A DNA stretch of 64,000 nt from PGYR01 sp048267165 (GCA_048267165.1 JBLWYD010000015.1:4873-68872); one strand, 5' to 3'; positions 9,106 through 17,196 are shown, numbered from the stretch's first letter. The notes: generated by a model not told the origin, from the letters alone. Numbers and translations: made by a program.

Positions 9106-10224
9106 ATGCCAAAAAACATAAAAATACTAATATTTAATTGGCAAGACATAAAAAATCCACTCGGTGGCGGTGCAGAAGTTCACCTCCACGAGATTTTCAA
9201 GCGGATAGCAGCAAAGGGTCACGAAGTTACTCTAGTGTGTTGCGAGATACCCGGTGAGCCGAACGACGTAGTAATTGACGGCATTACTATAATGCGTCGT
9301 GGTAGCCGCAATACGTTCAATTTCAAGGTACCAAAGCTCTACAAACACCTTTTTATAGACAAGGGCTATGATGTGATAATAGACGATGTAAATAAAATAC
9401 CGTTCTATCTGCCGCTATTCATTGGGAAAAAATTATTGGTCCTGTCTCATCACTTTTTCGGGAAAAGTATATTCCACGAGACTAACGTAATAGCTGGGCT
9501 TTACGTAGTTATTGCCGAAAAACTAGTCGATTATATTTATAAAAAGCACCCTATAGTCACCGTATCGCAAAGTACAAAGGACGAGTTCATAGCCCGAGGG
9601 TTCGACGAGGATAATATAGCTATAGTCCACAACGCCATAGAGCAAGAGATGTACCCGATGGCTGTTGTACCCAAAAATCCAAATTTCACTATTACCTACT
9701 TCGGACGATTGAAAAAGTATAAGTCGGTTGATAATATGTTCGATGCATTCGAGATATTGCAAAAGAAATACCCAGACATAAGATTAGAGATAATAGGCCG
9801 CGGCGATTACAGACCCAAGCTAGAAGAATTAGCAAGTAAGGGCGGCTACTCAGATAAGGTGAAGTTCCATGGATTCGTGACGGACGAGGAGAAAGTAGAT
9901 CTATTAGGCAAGTCACACGTAGTCGTGAATACCTCAATGAAAGAGGGCTGGGGAATAACCAACATAGAGGCGAATGCTTGCGGTACACCAATAATCTCGG
10001 CGGACTCACCCGGATTGCGTGACTCGGTTAAAGTTGGGTTATCTGGCGATTTGTATGAATACGGGAACGTACCTGAACTAACCCAAAAGCTAGAAGAACT
10101 AATAACAAACCCCGAATTGCTCAATCAACTCTCTACTGGCGCTGTCGAATGGGCTAGAGAATTCTCGTGGGACAAATCAGCCGATGAAATGATGTTTGAG
10201 ATAGATAAGATTGTTTATAGGTGA
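9106..10224 (+). CDS. GT4-family glycosyltransferase
   Basis: A 372-residue glycosyltransferase of the GT-B fold, family 4. The N-terminal acceptor domain has the glycine-rich GGGAEVHLHEI loop near residue 22. The C-terminal donor domain has ITYFGRLKKYKSVDNM and the conserved EGWGITNIEANACGTPII motif, whose Glu contacts the nucleotide sugar. It probably transfers a sugar to a lipid or polysaccharide acceptor on the cytoplasmic face of the inner membrane. Donor and acceptor cannot be read from the sequence. Its last 37 codons and stop are copied at 10584-10697, with the KilA-N fragment between. GC-richer codons than the neighbours in places (CGAGGGTTCGACGAGG) hint at a different history. Confidence 0.9.
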   Translation: MPKNIKILIFNWQDIKNPLGGGAEVHLHEIFKRIAAKGHEVTLVCCEIPGEPNDVVIDGITIMRRGSRNTFNFKVPKLYKHLFIDKGYDVIIDDVNKIPFYLPLFIGKKLLVLSHHFFGKSIFHETNVIAGLYVVIAEKLVDYIYKKHPIVTVSQSTKDEFIARGFDEDNIAIVHNAIEQEMYPMAVVPKNPNFTITYFGRLKKYKSVDNMFDAFEILQKKYPDIRLEIIGRGDYRPKLEELASKGGYSDKVKFHGFVTDEEKVDLLGKSHVVVNTSMKEGWGITNIEANACGTPIISADSPGLRDSVKVGLSGDLYEYGNVPELTQKLEELITNPELLNQLSTGAVEWAREFSWDKSADEMMFEIDKIVYR

Positions 10225-10287
10225 GAAAATACCTTAGCTGTTTGCTAGAGGATTAATAGATATTATTCTTTAGCTCTTATAGTGCTT

Positions 10288-10509
10288 TCAGTACCTTTTA
10301 ATTGTGGCGAATTCGCCATAATTAAATTCAGGATTGTTTATTCTTTCCCAAATACCCATATACTCAAGAGTATTCCTATTTCTTAACCAATCAGCAATGA
10401 AAAAATCACCATCTTTGGCTTTTAACATATCTGTTAATGATATATAATTATCTTCAGTTACAGCAATTGTTTTATCCAGAACTGTAATATTATCATACTT
10501 TTTTTTCAT
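10288..10509 (-). CDS. truncated KilA-N domain protein
   Basis: A 73-residue protein matching only the start of the KilA-N family, a DNA-binding domain found in phage and mobile-element proteins and in small accessory genes of Bacteroidota. The visible match is DNYISLTDMLKAKDGDFFI, then WLRNRNTLEYMGIWERINN and NYGEFATIK. Full proteins continue with a Gly-rich domain of roughly 100 more residues; here the frame ends after IKRY, and the next bases hold nothing resembling the missing part. It is probably a decayed or truncated gene. It sits exactly between the glycosyltransferase 3' end and its duplicated copy, which suggests it came with the rearrangement. Confidence 0.6.
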   Translation of the reverse strand: MKKKYDNITVLDKTIAVTEDNYISLTDMLKAKDGDFFIADWLRNRNTLEYMGIWERINNPEFNYGEFATIKRY

Positions 10510-10583
10510 ACAAATAACAATTTATTATTAATCTACAGTAACTAAAATAATTAATTTTTTGATAAAAACTAAATTTAAAATAT
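10510..10583. other. AT-rich spacer upstream of KilA-N fragment
   Basis: A short AT-rich stretch with no frame of note. It forms the upstream region of the KilA-N fragment and ends at the junction with the copied glycosyltransferase tail. The region on to the next gene at 10868 contains the tail copy (10584-10697) and 170 bp of non-coding sequence with a probable promoter. Confidence 0.4.
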
Positions 10584-10697
10584 CCCGAATTGCTCAATCA
10601 ACTCTCTACTGGAGCGGTCGAATGGGCTAGAGAATTCTCGTGGGATAAATCAGCCAACGAAATGATGCGTGAGATAGATAAGATTGTTTATAGGTGA
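10584..10697 (+). pseudogene. orphan 3' end of a GT4 glycosyltransferase (tail duplication)
   Basis: A 114-bp direct repeat of 10111-10224, offset by 473 bp, with seven mismatches. It still encodes the last 37 residues and the stop: PELLNQLSTGAVEWAREFSW, then two changed residues (Asp to Asn, Phe to Arg). Three of the changed codons are synonymous, so the copy diverged while still coding, or came from a related allele. No start codon or upstream part of the gene is attached. Either a second glycosyltransferase gene lost its front, or an inserted segment duplicated or carried the target gene's 3' end. Confidence 0.8.
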
Positions 10698-10839
10698 ACC
10701 GTTACTCACTTCACGTTTTTGAAGTCAATATAGTAGAGATGAGATAGTCAACAGAGATTATGAATTTGGTTTTTGTATATCCGCATTGGCGATTATTTGA
10801 AAGAGTTTAAATTTTCTAAATTTAGATACTCAAAATACA

Positions 10840-10847
10840 TAACTTTG
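10840..10847 (+). promoter_or_regulatory. possible -7 box for the epimerase gene
   Basis: TAACTTTG matches the Bacteroidota -7 consensus TAnnTTTG, 20 bp before the ATG at 10868. The upstream TTTG box is weak (TTTA at 10821), so this is a tentative call. Confidence 0.35.
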
Positions 10848-10867
10848 AATAATCAGTCAACAAAAAG

Positions 10868-11812
10868 ATGAAAAATAATATGCAAACAATACTCGGCTCT
10901 AGTGGTATAATCGGCATAGAAATAGCCAAAGCACTTCCCAAATACACAGACAAGGTGCGATTAGTAGCTAGAAATCCACAGAAGGTAAACGACTCCGATG
11001 AGCTAGTAAAAGCTGATGTCTTAGATTACGGACAGTTGGAAAAAGCAATCGCTGAGTCAGAAGTGGTTTATATAACAGTTGGGTTCGAATATAACACTAA
11101 AGTTTGGCAAGAAAACTGGCCGAAATTCATTCGAAACGTGATAGAAATATGCAAAAAGGAAGATTGCAAGCTAGTTTTCTTCGATAATGTATATATGTAT
11201 GACGAAAATCATATTAGGAAAATGACCGAAAGTACTCCCATAAACCCACCCAGTAAAAAAGGGAAAGTCCGAGCCGAAATAGCTAATTTGATATTGGAAG
11301 CTGTGAAAAATGATGGACTAAAAGCGTTGATAGCTCGTTCGGCGGATTTCTATGGCCCAGGAATACCGAAGAATAATAGTTTACTGAATGAGATAGTATT
11401 CAAGCCACTCAGCAAAGGTAAAAAAGCGAATTGGCTTTGCAGTCCAGAGCGTAAACACTCTTTCACCTACACGGTGGATGCTGGCAAGGCAACTTCTCTA
11501 CTCGGCAATACTGACACCGCCTACGGGCAAGTGTGGCATCTACCAACAGCCGCAAACCCACTTACGGGCAAGGAAATAGTAACTCTCGCTGCCAATAAAT
11601 TGGGAGTATCACCCAAGATACAGAATGCTCCTAGGTTCTTAGTTAAGATAATGGGTATATTTACACCAATTATGAAAGAATCTGTGGAGATGCTATATCA
11701 GTATGATAGAGATTATGTATTCGATAGCTCCAAATTCGAGAAAGAGTTTGGCATCACCCCCACTACCTACGAAGATGGTATAAGCGAAGTGATAAATCGA
11801 GATTATAAATAA
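10868..11812 (+). CDS. NAD(P)-dependent epimerase/dehydratase-like protein
   Basis: A 314-residue member of the extended short-chain dehydrogenase/atypical epimerase group. The Rossmann motif is GSSGIIG at residues 9-15, followed by a basic VRLVARN stretch expected to bind NADP and a substrate-proximal segment LVFFDNVYMYDEN. IARSADFYGPG is the conserved Phe-Tyr-Gly-Pro block of sugar-nucleotide epimerase relatives. The C-terminal part sets substrate choice and is not diagnostic. The canonical YxxxK is not obvious. It leads a plus-strand run of three genes with the permease at 11873 (60-bp gap) and mtnN at 12921. The substrate is unknown. Confidence 0.75.
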   Translation: MKNNMQTILGSSGIIGIEIAKALPKYTDKVRLVARNPQKVNDSDELVKADVLDYGQLEKAIAESEVVYITVGFEYNTKVWQENWPKFIRNVIEICKKEDCKLVFFDNVYMYDENHIRKMTESTPINPPSKKGKVRAEIANLILEAVKNDGLKALIARSADFYGPGIPKNNSLLNEIVFKPLSKGKKANWLCSPERKHSFTYTVDAGKATSLLGNTDTAYGQVWHLPTAANPLTGKEIVTLAANKLGVSPKIQNAPRFLVKIMGIFTPIMKESVEMLYQYDRDYVFDSSKFEKEFGITPTTYEDGISEVINRDYK

Positions 11813-11872
11813 TATCTATTTTGTAAATTAGTCTTAGATTTATGAAATTTTCAAAATAATACGAAAACGAAT

Positions 11873-12913
11873 ATGACTACGAATCACGAGTTCAATAGTA
11901 AAATAGCGAGAGCTGTTTTCATAACACTACTTATGTTATCCGCATTTGCTTTACTTATTTTACAGCCGAATTTTTTCTTGTTAGTATTTGCGGGTATTTT
12001 CTTTGCCGTTTTACTCAACTATAGCGCATCGTGGTTTCATAAAAAAATAAAACTATCCTATGGGTTATCGCTTCTATTAGTTATTGTACTTATGTTCTCC
12101 GTAGCAACAACACTTGTTTTGCTTATAGGTCCATCAGTAAGTGACCAGATTAGTAAGGTAATAGAGATTATCCCACAATCGATAGATAATCTAAAAGAGA
12201 CATTAAAACAAACAGATATTGGTAGAAAATTCATTAAAGAGATACCGAAGAACCCCGAGGAATTATTAGTAGGCAAAGGTAGCACGAAAATATACACACA
12301 AGTATTAGGGTCATTCGCTACAACAATAGAAGTATTGACAAATGCATTTGTTGTCTTCGTAATAGGTATATTCTTAGCAGTTAATCCGAGTCTATATAGA
12401 AAGGGGTTACTCAAACTATTCTCTAGTACATTCCAACCGAGATTAGCAGAAATATTGGATAAAGTACACGAGACATTAAGCTTATGGATGATTGCAAAGC
12501 TTATATCTATGACTTTAGTTGCTTTGCTAACGGCTATAGGACTAATTATTTTGGGCGTACCAATGCCAATAGCCTTAGCACTAATTGCAGCCTTATTTAC
12601 GTTTATTCCTAATATTGGACCTTTCATAGGTTTGATACCAGCAGTTCTCATTGCACTAATGGAAGGAACTGATGTCGCACTATATGTAGTAGGATTATAC
12701 CTCGCAATTCAAGTAATAGAGACATATCTCATAACCCCTATAGTCGAAAAGAGAATAGTCTCATTACCACCAGCACTTACCCTGCTTTGGTTGATTATAT
12801 TTGGAATATTGACTGGTATTTTTGGCTTGATACTCGCAGCTCCTATATTAGCTGTGATTATAGTATTCGTAGAGGAGCTATACGTGAAAGATTATTTAGG
12901 AAATAAAACATAA
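11873..12913 (+). CDS. AI-2E family transporter (PerM/TqsA-like)
   Basis: A 346-residue inner-membrane protein of the AI-2E exporter family (UPF0118). It has about eight membrane segments: a pair at ~15-52, one at ~60-85, a soluble segment to ~140 rich in Lys/Glu (QSIDNLKETLKQTD), one at ~145-170, and a dense group from ~205 to 340. The last group includes the family signature around PMPIALALIAALFTFIPNIG and the Gly-rich end (GILTGIFGLILAAPILAV). The substrate is uncertain: members export AI-2 or act as Na+/H+ antiporters. It is 7 bp from mtnN, whose product feeds the methylthioadenosine/SAH recycling route that generates AI-2 precursors, a suggestive but unproven pairing. Confidence 0.88.
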   Translation: MTTNHEFNSKIARAVFITLLMLSAFALLILQPNFFLLVFAGIFFAVLLNYSASWFHKKIKLSYGLSLLLVIVLMFSVATTLVLLIGPSVSDQISKVIEIIPQSIDNLKETLKQTDIGRKFIKEIPKNPEELLVGKGSTKIYTQVLGSFATTIEVLTNAFVVFVIGIFLAVNPSLYRKGLLKLFSSTFQPRLAEILDKVHETLSLWMIAKLISMTLVALLTAIGLIILGVPMPIALALIAALFTFIPNIGPFIGLIPAVLIALMEGTDVALYVVGLYLAIQVIETYLITPIVEKRIVSLPPALTLLWLIIFGILTGIFGLILAAPILAVIIVFVEELYVKDYLGNKT

Positions 12914-12920
12914 GGTCAAG

Positions 12921-13673
12921 ATGCCAATCGGAATAATGAGTGCAATGCACGAGGAGATACACCTACTCCACGAGCAAATGGAAGTAGAGCGGGAAGTAGT
13001 ATTAGGTATGCGAACCTATTTCGTAGGGAAGCTATACGGTAAAGAAGTTGTCGTAGTTTTCTCGCGTTGGGGTAAGGTTGCAGCGGCCTCCACTGCTACA
13101 GCACTTATAATCCAATTTGGAGTTGATGAGATTATATTCTCAGGAGTAGCTGGCGGACTAGATGAACGATTGAACATCGGCGATATAGTAATAGGCAAAA
13201 GTCTAATACAACACGATATGGATGCAAGCCCTATTTTCGCCAGATTCGAGATTCCGTTAATAGGTAAAACCTACTTCGAGGCGGACACGCAGATAAGCAA
13301 AAAGCTAACCAAAGCAACAGAGAATTTTCTAGCTAATAACAAGCTAGACAGTAAGTTAGTTGCAGAATTTGGCTTGCACTCCCCCACTATTTACAACGGC
13401 GATATAGCTAGTGGCGATAGGTTTATTTCTGACAATACAGAGATAGAGAGATTCCGCAACGATTTGCCAGAAGTACTCTGCGTAGAGATGGAAGGTGCAG
13501 CAGTCGGTCAGATATGCTATGAGTATAGCGTACCGTTCGGGATTGTGCGTACTATCTCTGATTCAGCGAATGATGATGCTCATATAGATTTCATCCGCTT
13601 TGTTGACAAAGTTGCCAGCCACTATACTAGTGGGATAATTGAGGGGTATATGGGGTTGGCTGGGTTAGAGTAA
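12921..13673 (+). CDS. mtnN: 5'-methylthioadenosine/S-adenosylhomocysteine nucleosidase
   Basis: A 250-residue MTA/SAH nucleosidase (Pfs), which removes adenine from methylthioadenosine and S-adenosylhomocysteine in methionine salvage and the activated methyl cycle. The catalytic Glu12 (GIMSAMHEE) aligns with the E. coli residue; Glu191 in CVEMEGAA and Asp214 in TISDSAND match the ribose-binding Glu and the catalytic acid Asp. The phosphorylase-family core FSGVAGGLDERLNIGDIVIG is present. It starts 7 bp after the permease stop, so the two are almost certainly cotranscribed. It is a little longer than the E. coli enzyme because of insertions near residues 125-155. Confidence 0.93.
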   Translation: MPIGIMSAMHEEIHLLHEQMEVEREVVLGMRTYFVGKLYGKEVVVVFSRWGKVAAASTATALIIQFGVDEIIFSGVAGGLDERLNIGDIVIGKSLIQHDMDASPIFARFEIPLIGKTYFEADTQISKKLTKATENFLANNKLDSKLVAEFGLHSPTIYNGDIASGDRFISDNTEIERFRNDLPEVLCVEMEGAAVGQICYEYSVPFGIVRTISDSANDDAHIDFIRFVDKVASHYTSGIIEGYMGLAGLE

Positions 13674-13714
13674 CAACCTTAAACCCACCTACCTGTCCAG
13701 CTGAAAGCAGGAAA

Positions 13715-13734
13715 TCCTCCCTTGACAGGGAGGA
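13715..13734. repeat. hairpin after mtnN
   Basis: TCCTCCCT pairs with AGGGAGGA around a TGAC loop, 41 bp after the mtnN stop. No T run follows, so it is a weak terminator candidate. Its shape resembles the CCCCCTT-GATA-AAGGGGG hairpin at 14693-14710 on the other side of the toxin-antitoxin pair. Confidence 0.5.
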
Positions 13735-13786
13735 CTTGATTGGAAGAATTACAGGATAGGTTGTAGTCGATTTTAATTGATGATTA

Positions 13787-14086
13787 TCACAAAAAAGTAA
13801 GTCCGATTTGTTTATTCAAACCTTGTTCAAAGATTCTAATCAGGGTGGAAAGTTGGACATTCGCTTTACCGTTTTCTAATTTTGAGATATAACTTTTCTT
13901 AGTTCCAGTTCTATCAGCCAATTCTTCTTGTGTTAGTTTAGCTTCCTTTCTCGCATCTTTTAGCATTTCACTGATAGTAAAAAGCATAGATTTATGTTCA
14001 AAATCATTCCTTTTTTCTGTACCAATTTTACCATATTCAACATTTAGTAATTCATCAAATGAAGTTATATTATTATACTTTTTCAT
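13787..14086 (-). CDS. XRE-family antitoxin, HigA-like
   Basis: A 99-residue protein with a C-terminal helix-turn-helix of the XRE/Cro type: MLKDARKEAKLTQEELADRT, then KSYISKLENGKANVQLSTL, the recognition-helix signature. The N-terminal 45 residues carry no known motif. The start ATG at 14086 overlaps the preceding toxin gene's stop by four bases (ATGA), which implies translational coupling. The toxin-first order is typical of higBA modules, in which HigA neutralises HigB and represses the operon through the HTH domain. No terminator was found downstream. Confidence 0.85.
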   Translation of the reverse strand: MKKYNNITSFDELLNVEYGKIGTEKRNDFEHKSMLFTISEMLKDARKEAKLTQEELADRTGTKKSYISKLENGKANVQLSTLIRIFEQGLNKQIGLTFL

Positions 14087-14421
14087 GGTTTTCTCTCTTC
14101 AAAATATTTATCTTTTAACTCTAAAGCCTTTCTTATTTCTTTGTTAGGAGTTTTTTGTGTCTTTTTTTGGAAACAATTGAATAATACAATCAAATTACCT
14201 CTATCAAAGCAACAGAAAACCCTATAAATATTACCTTTACTTTTTATTCTTATTTCATATAGACCGTTCGTACCGGATAGATGTTTTAAGAATTTCTCTG
14301 GAACTCGGTCTAGTTGCTGAATTAGAGAGAAGACATACTGTATTTTCTCTTTAACCTCTATATCTTGTTTTGTATAGAAGCTTATAAAATATTCTTTGTA
14401 AAATACTATCTTCTTGCCCAT
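14083..14421 (-). CDS. HigB/RelE-like toxin (Gp49-like family)
   Basis: A 112-residue toxin of the RelE/HigB superfamily, Gp49-like branch, expected to be a ribosome-dependent mRNA endonuclease. The core reads LDRVPEKFLKHLSGTNGLYEIRIKSKGN, shown here as two blocks: VPEKFLKHLSGT and GLYEIRIKSKGN. IYRVFCCFDRGNLIVLFNCF is the conserved beta-sheet, and a Lys-rich tail (KKTQKTPNKEIRKALE) follows. An in-frame ATG nine codons earlier exists, but the ATG at 14421 fits the family N-terminus and falls exactly where the promoter would start transcription. The antitoxin overlaps the 3' end by four bases. Confidence 0.85.
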   Translation of the reverse strand: MGKKIVFYKEYFISFYTKQDIEVKEKIQYVFSLIQQLDRVPEKFLKHLSGTNGLYEIRIKSKGNIYRVFCCFDRGNLIVLFNCFQKKTQKTPNKEIRKALELKDKYFEERKP

Positions 14422-14424
14422 TAA

Positions 14425-14456
14425 CAAAGTTAACATAAAAGATAACATTTTGCAAA
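14425..14456 (-). promoter_or_regulatory. Bacteroidota-type promoter of the higBA pair
   Basis: On the minus strand TTTG (14456-14453) is followed by 20 bases and then TAACTTTG (14432-14425), an exact match to the Bacteroidota consensus TTTG-N19/21-TAnnTTTG. Transcription would begin about four bases on, at or next to the A of the ATG at 14421. The message may therefore be leaderless. Confidence 0.65.
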
Positions 14457-14692
14457 TTAATTTAGAACTTATTTACAATTATATACTAGAAATGTGACTA
14501 GAAGTCTTAGGTATTATTTGATGCAAATGTTAACGGTTGGCTAAAGAGAAAGACAATACTTCTTTTTCCTGGATTCTTCACTACATTACGCTACGCTCCA
14601 TTCCATTTAGAATAATAGCAGACCTAAACTCCTTTTGTTATTGTGGGTTTAGTGATATGAGACGTATGCAATACTTCTCTACAGGCCTGAAG

Positions 14693-14710
14693 CCCCCTTG
14701 ATAAAGGGGG
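14693..14710. repeat. GATA-loop hairpin element
   Basis: A perfect seven-base stem, CCCCCTT with AAGGGGG, around GATA, followed by TTTGGGGGATTTG. There is no T tract on either strand, so it is probably a dispersed palindrome and not a terminator. Confidence 0.5.
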
Positions 14711-14722
14711 TTTGGGGGATTT

Positions 14723-14771
14723 GAGACAGCCCAAGCCTTCGACTTGGCAAATATGTCCTTTCAGTCCTCGC
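14723..14771. repeat. dispersed intergenic repeat, copy 2
   Basis: GAGACAGCC at 14723 and GTCCTTTCAGTCCTCGC at 14755-14771 match the blocks at 8028-8055. Here a 23-base spacer separates them and contains a small CCAAG/CTTGG hairpin. Copy 1 has only two bases between the blocks. Confidence 0.55.
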
Positions 14772-14813
14772 AGTTGTAAAGGTCAACTAATTCGTGGACA
14801 GTTTTCAAAATTA

Positions 14814-14846
14814 TCAAAAAAAAGACGCTTAAATTCTAAGCGTCTC
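14814..14846 (-). terminator. purL terminator
   Basis: AGACGCTTA (14823-14831) pairs perfectly with TAAGCGTCT (14837-14845). On the minus strand the hairpin is followed by a run of eight T. It lies about 30 bp beyond the purL stop. Confidence 0.88.
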
Positions 14847-14874
14847 TTGTAAAAATCTTATCTAGTATGTAATA

Positions 14875-17106
14875 CTATTTTTTATCCATTATACTCGGTA
14901 AAGCACCTTCGTAAGCTTCTAATAGCTTTTCAACTGGTTCGTTGATAGAATCGTTAATTACGAAATTATCTTCTATTACAGTACCCATTTTCAGAAGTCC
15001 AAGATTGTACTCAACTGCTATTTCTGAAATTCGAGTAGCTTGCTCTGGTGAAGCAGAGATTATAATACGAGAATGAGACTCACCGAATAGAGCAGCATTG
15101 TCACCATCTATTGTTACTTCACAACCAAGTCCATCTGAAGACATAGCTTTTTCCGCTAGACATATTGCAATCCCACCTTCTGAAGTATCGTGAGCAGAAT
15201 TGATTACTCCTTCGCCGATTAGTTCTAGGATAGCATCTATTAGGTTAGCTTCCTCGTCTATGTCGATATCTGGCGCATCGCCAACTACTTTGTCGAATAT
15301 TGTTTTTAAGTACTGGCTACCACCTATTTCCTTTCTGTCAGAGCCAAGTAAGTATATATCGTCGCCTTCATTTTTGAATTCTGATGACATTATCTTAGTC
15401 AAATCATCTATTAGGCCTAACATACCGATAGTCGGAGTTGGGTTTATTGCACTTGTTTTCGTTTCGTTGTGGAATGACACATTACCACCAGTAACTGGAG
15501 TTTCTAATCGACGGCAAGCGTCGCCCATTCCTTTGATAGCTTCTTTGAATTGGTAGTAAACTTCTGGGTCATAAGGATTACCGAAGTTTAAGCAATTCGT
15601 AATAGCCACAGGTCTAGCACCAACGCAAGCTACATTACGAGCAGACTCAGCAACAGCACCCATTGCCCCTTTGTAAGGGTTTAGGTAAACGTGTGTACTA
15701 TTACAATCTGTTTTTACAGCTATTCCTTTACCAGGTATTTCTTTCAATCTAATTACTGCAGCATCGCCTTTGATATTGACAGTATTAGTTCTTACTTGTG
15801 AGTCATATTGCTCATATACCCATCTTTTAGATGCTATAGTTGGGTCAGTCAATAATCTGTAAAGAACTTCCGTCTGAGATAAATCTGTTTTCAAACTATC
15901 TAAATCGAAGTTTCTTGTTTCTTGCATATATTTTGGTTCAACAGCTTCACGAACGTAAACAGGAGCACCACCACCAAGTACAAGTGAGTGTGCATCTAAT
16001 GCAGCTACTTTTCTACCTTGATAGTTTAGGTTGATTCTGTTTTGGTCAGTTACTACTGCCACTTTCTTCATCGTAATATCCCATTTCGCAGCTATGTCAA
16101 TCGCTTCTTGTTCGCGACCAATTGCTACCACTGCTAACATACGCTCTTGCGATTCAGATAGCATAATTTCGTAAGCACTCATATCAGTCTCGCGAAGTGG
16201 AATTTCATCCAGTTCCACATCCATACCAAGACCGTTAGTTGCACTCATCTCAGAAGTAGAGCAAGAAATACCAGCAGCACCCATATCTTGAACGCTGACA
16301 ATTAGTCCTTTGTCTATCATTTCTAGAGTTGCTTCTAATAATTTTTTCTCTTCGAAAGGATCACCAACTTGAACTGTAGGTCTCATATCTTCAGTATGCT
16401 CATCGAATTCACGAGAAGCGAGCAATGAAGCACCGTGAATACCATCACGGCCAGTGCTACTACCAAATATAAATACAGGATTGCCAACACCTTGAGCCGC
16501 AGCAGAAGCAGTTTTACCAACTTCTACTATGCCGACTGCCATAGCGTTGACTAGTGGATTTCCTTTATAACTATTATCGAAATAAATCTCGCCACCAACA
16601 GTTGGTACACCAAAGCAATTACCATAATGGCTAATTCCTTTGACTACTCCACGTAGCAAGTATTTCGTTCTTTCATCATCTAATTTACCGAAACGAAGTG
16701 AGTTAAGAGCTGCTATTGGTCTAGCACCCATTGAGAAAATATCTCTTAGGATCCCACCAACACCAGTTGCTGCACCCTGGAATGGTTCGATAGCTGATGG
16801 GTGGTTATGGCTTTCTATTTTGAAAGCAATACCGTAACCATCGCCAATATCTATTAGTCCAGCGTTTTCTTCGCCAGCTTCTACTAGCAAATTCTTACCA
16901 GAGCGAGGTAAAGTTTTTAGTTGAAGTATAGAGTTTTTGTAAGAGCAATGTTCGCTCCACATAACCGAATATACACCTAATTCGGTGTAAGTTGGTACTC
17001 TACCTAGTACTTCTAATATTTTTTCGTACTCTGCTTCTGTAAGCCCAAGTTCTTTTGCGACGTTAACATTTACGTCTATTTCTGAATATAATTCTTGATT
17101 GCTCAT
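14875..17106 (-). CDS. purL: phosphoribosylformylglycinamidine synthase subunit PurL
   Basis: A 743-residue small-type PurL. It catalyses ATP- and ammonia-dependent conversion of FGAR to FGAM in de novo purine synthesis, working with PurS and PurQ, which are not in this window. The N-terminal signature TELGVYSVMWSEHCSYKNS, the Gly-rich KIESHNHPSAIEPFQGAATG substrate loop and GRDGIHGASLLAS of the first AIRS-like half are all present. The second half has VTGGNVSFHNET and INSAHDTSEGGIAICLAE. The length matches the bacterial PurSLQ-type enzyme, not the 1300-residue fused form. It is a single gene with its own terminator, divergent from the PH-domain pair. Confidence 0.95.
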   Translation of the reverse strand: MSNQELYSEIDVNVNVAKELGLTEAEYEKILEVLGRVPTYTELGVYSVMWSEHCSYKNSILQLKTLPRSGKNLLVEAGEENAGLIDIGDGYGIAFKIESHNHPSAIEPFQGAATGVGGILRDIFSMGARPIAALNSLRFGKLDDERTKYLLRGVVKGISHYGNCFGVPTVGGEIYFDNSYKGNPLVNAMAVGIVEVGKTASAAAQGVGNPVFIFGSSTGRDGIHGASLLASREFDEHTEDMRPTVQVGDPFEEKKLLEATLEMIDKGLIVSVQDMGAAGISCSTSEMSATNGLGMDVELDEIPLRETDMSAYEIMLSESQERMLAVVAIGREQEAIDIAAKWDITMKKVAVVTDQNRINLNYQGRKVAALDAHSLVLGGGAPVYVREAVEPKYMQETRNFDLDSLKTDLSQTEVLYRLLTDPTIASKRWVYEQYDSQVRTNTVNIKGDAAVIRLKEIPGKGIAVKTDCNSTHVYLNPYKGAMGAVAESARNVACVGARPVAITNCLNFGNPYDPEVYYQFKEAIKGMGDACRRLETPVTGGNVSFHNETKTSAINPTPTIGMLGLIDDLTKIMSSEFKNEGDDIYLLGSDRKEIGGSQYLKTIFDKVVGDAPDIDIDEEANLIDAILELIGEGVINSAHDTSEGGIAICLAEKAMSSDGLGCEVTIDGDNAALFGESHSRIIISASPEQATRISEIAVEYNLGLLKMGTVIEDNFVINDSINEPVEKLLEAYEGALPSIMDKK

Positions 17107-17196
17107 GAAATGCTTTTATATTTGGATGAAAGATAATTTTCAAATTTACAATTTTTATATAATTTTTACTACATAGATAATTTATAAGGCAACAAA

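Larger units (their letters stand above)
14457..14813. other. non-coding, repeat-bearing gap between higB and purL terminator
   Basis: No gene was found. It holds a hairpin at 14693-14710 (CCCCCTT, GATA loop, AAGGGGG), copy 2 of a dispersed repeat (14723-14771) and, near 14571-14612, a CTTCACTACATTACGCTACG stretch of the kind seen in scattered intergenic repeats. The GC content is higher than in the surrounding genes. Confidence 0.5.

Noticed and set aside
9692..10009. Long minus-strand frame opposite the GT4 glycosyltransferase
   Set aside because: It lies wholly inside a well-supported gene and has no export signal or family motif; it is a shadow of the coding strand.
12058..12651. 197-codon minus-strand frame inside the AI-2E permease gene
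   Set aside because: The permease has clear family features over the same bases; the antisense frame reflects codon bias.
13787..14448. Prophage remnant around HigBA and KilA-N genes
   Set aside because: No integrase, capsid, terminase or lysis gene between 10 and 15 kb; both are common stand-alone accessory genes.
14457..14813. CRISPR array or tRNA in the higB-purL gap
   Set aside because: No regularly spaced repeats and no cloverleaf; only isolated palindromes and one dispersed repeat.
17117..17124. TATATTTG as promoter box for the PH-domain pair
   Set aside because: It is about 70 bp from the start codon and has no TTTG partner at the right distance; in AT-rich DNA such a match is expected by chance.
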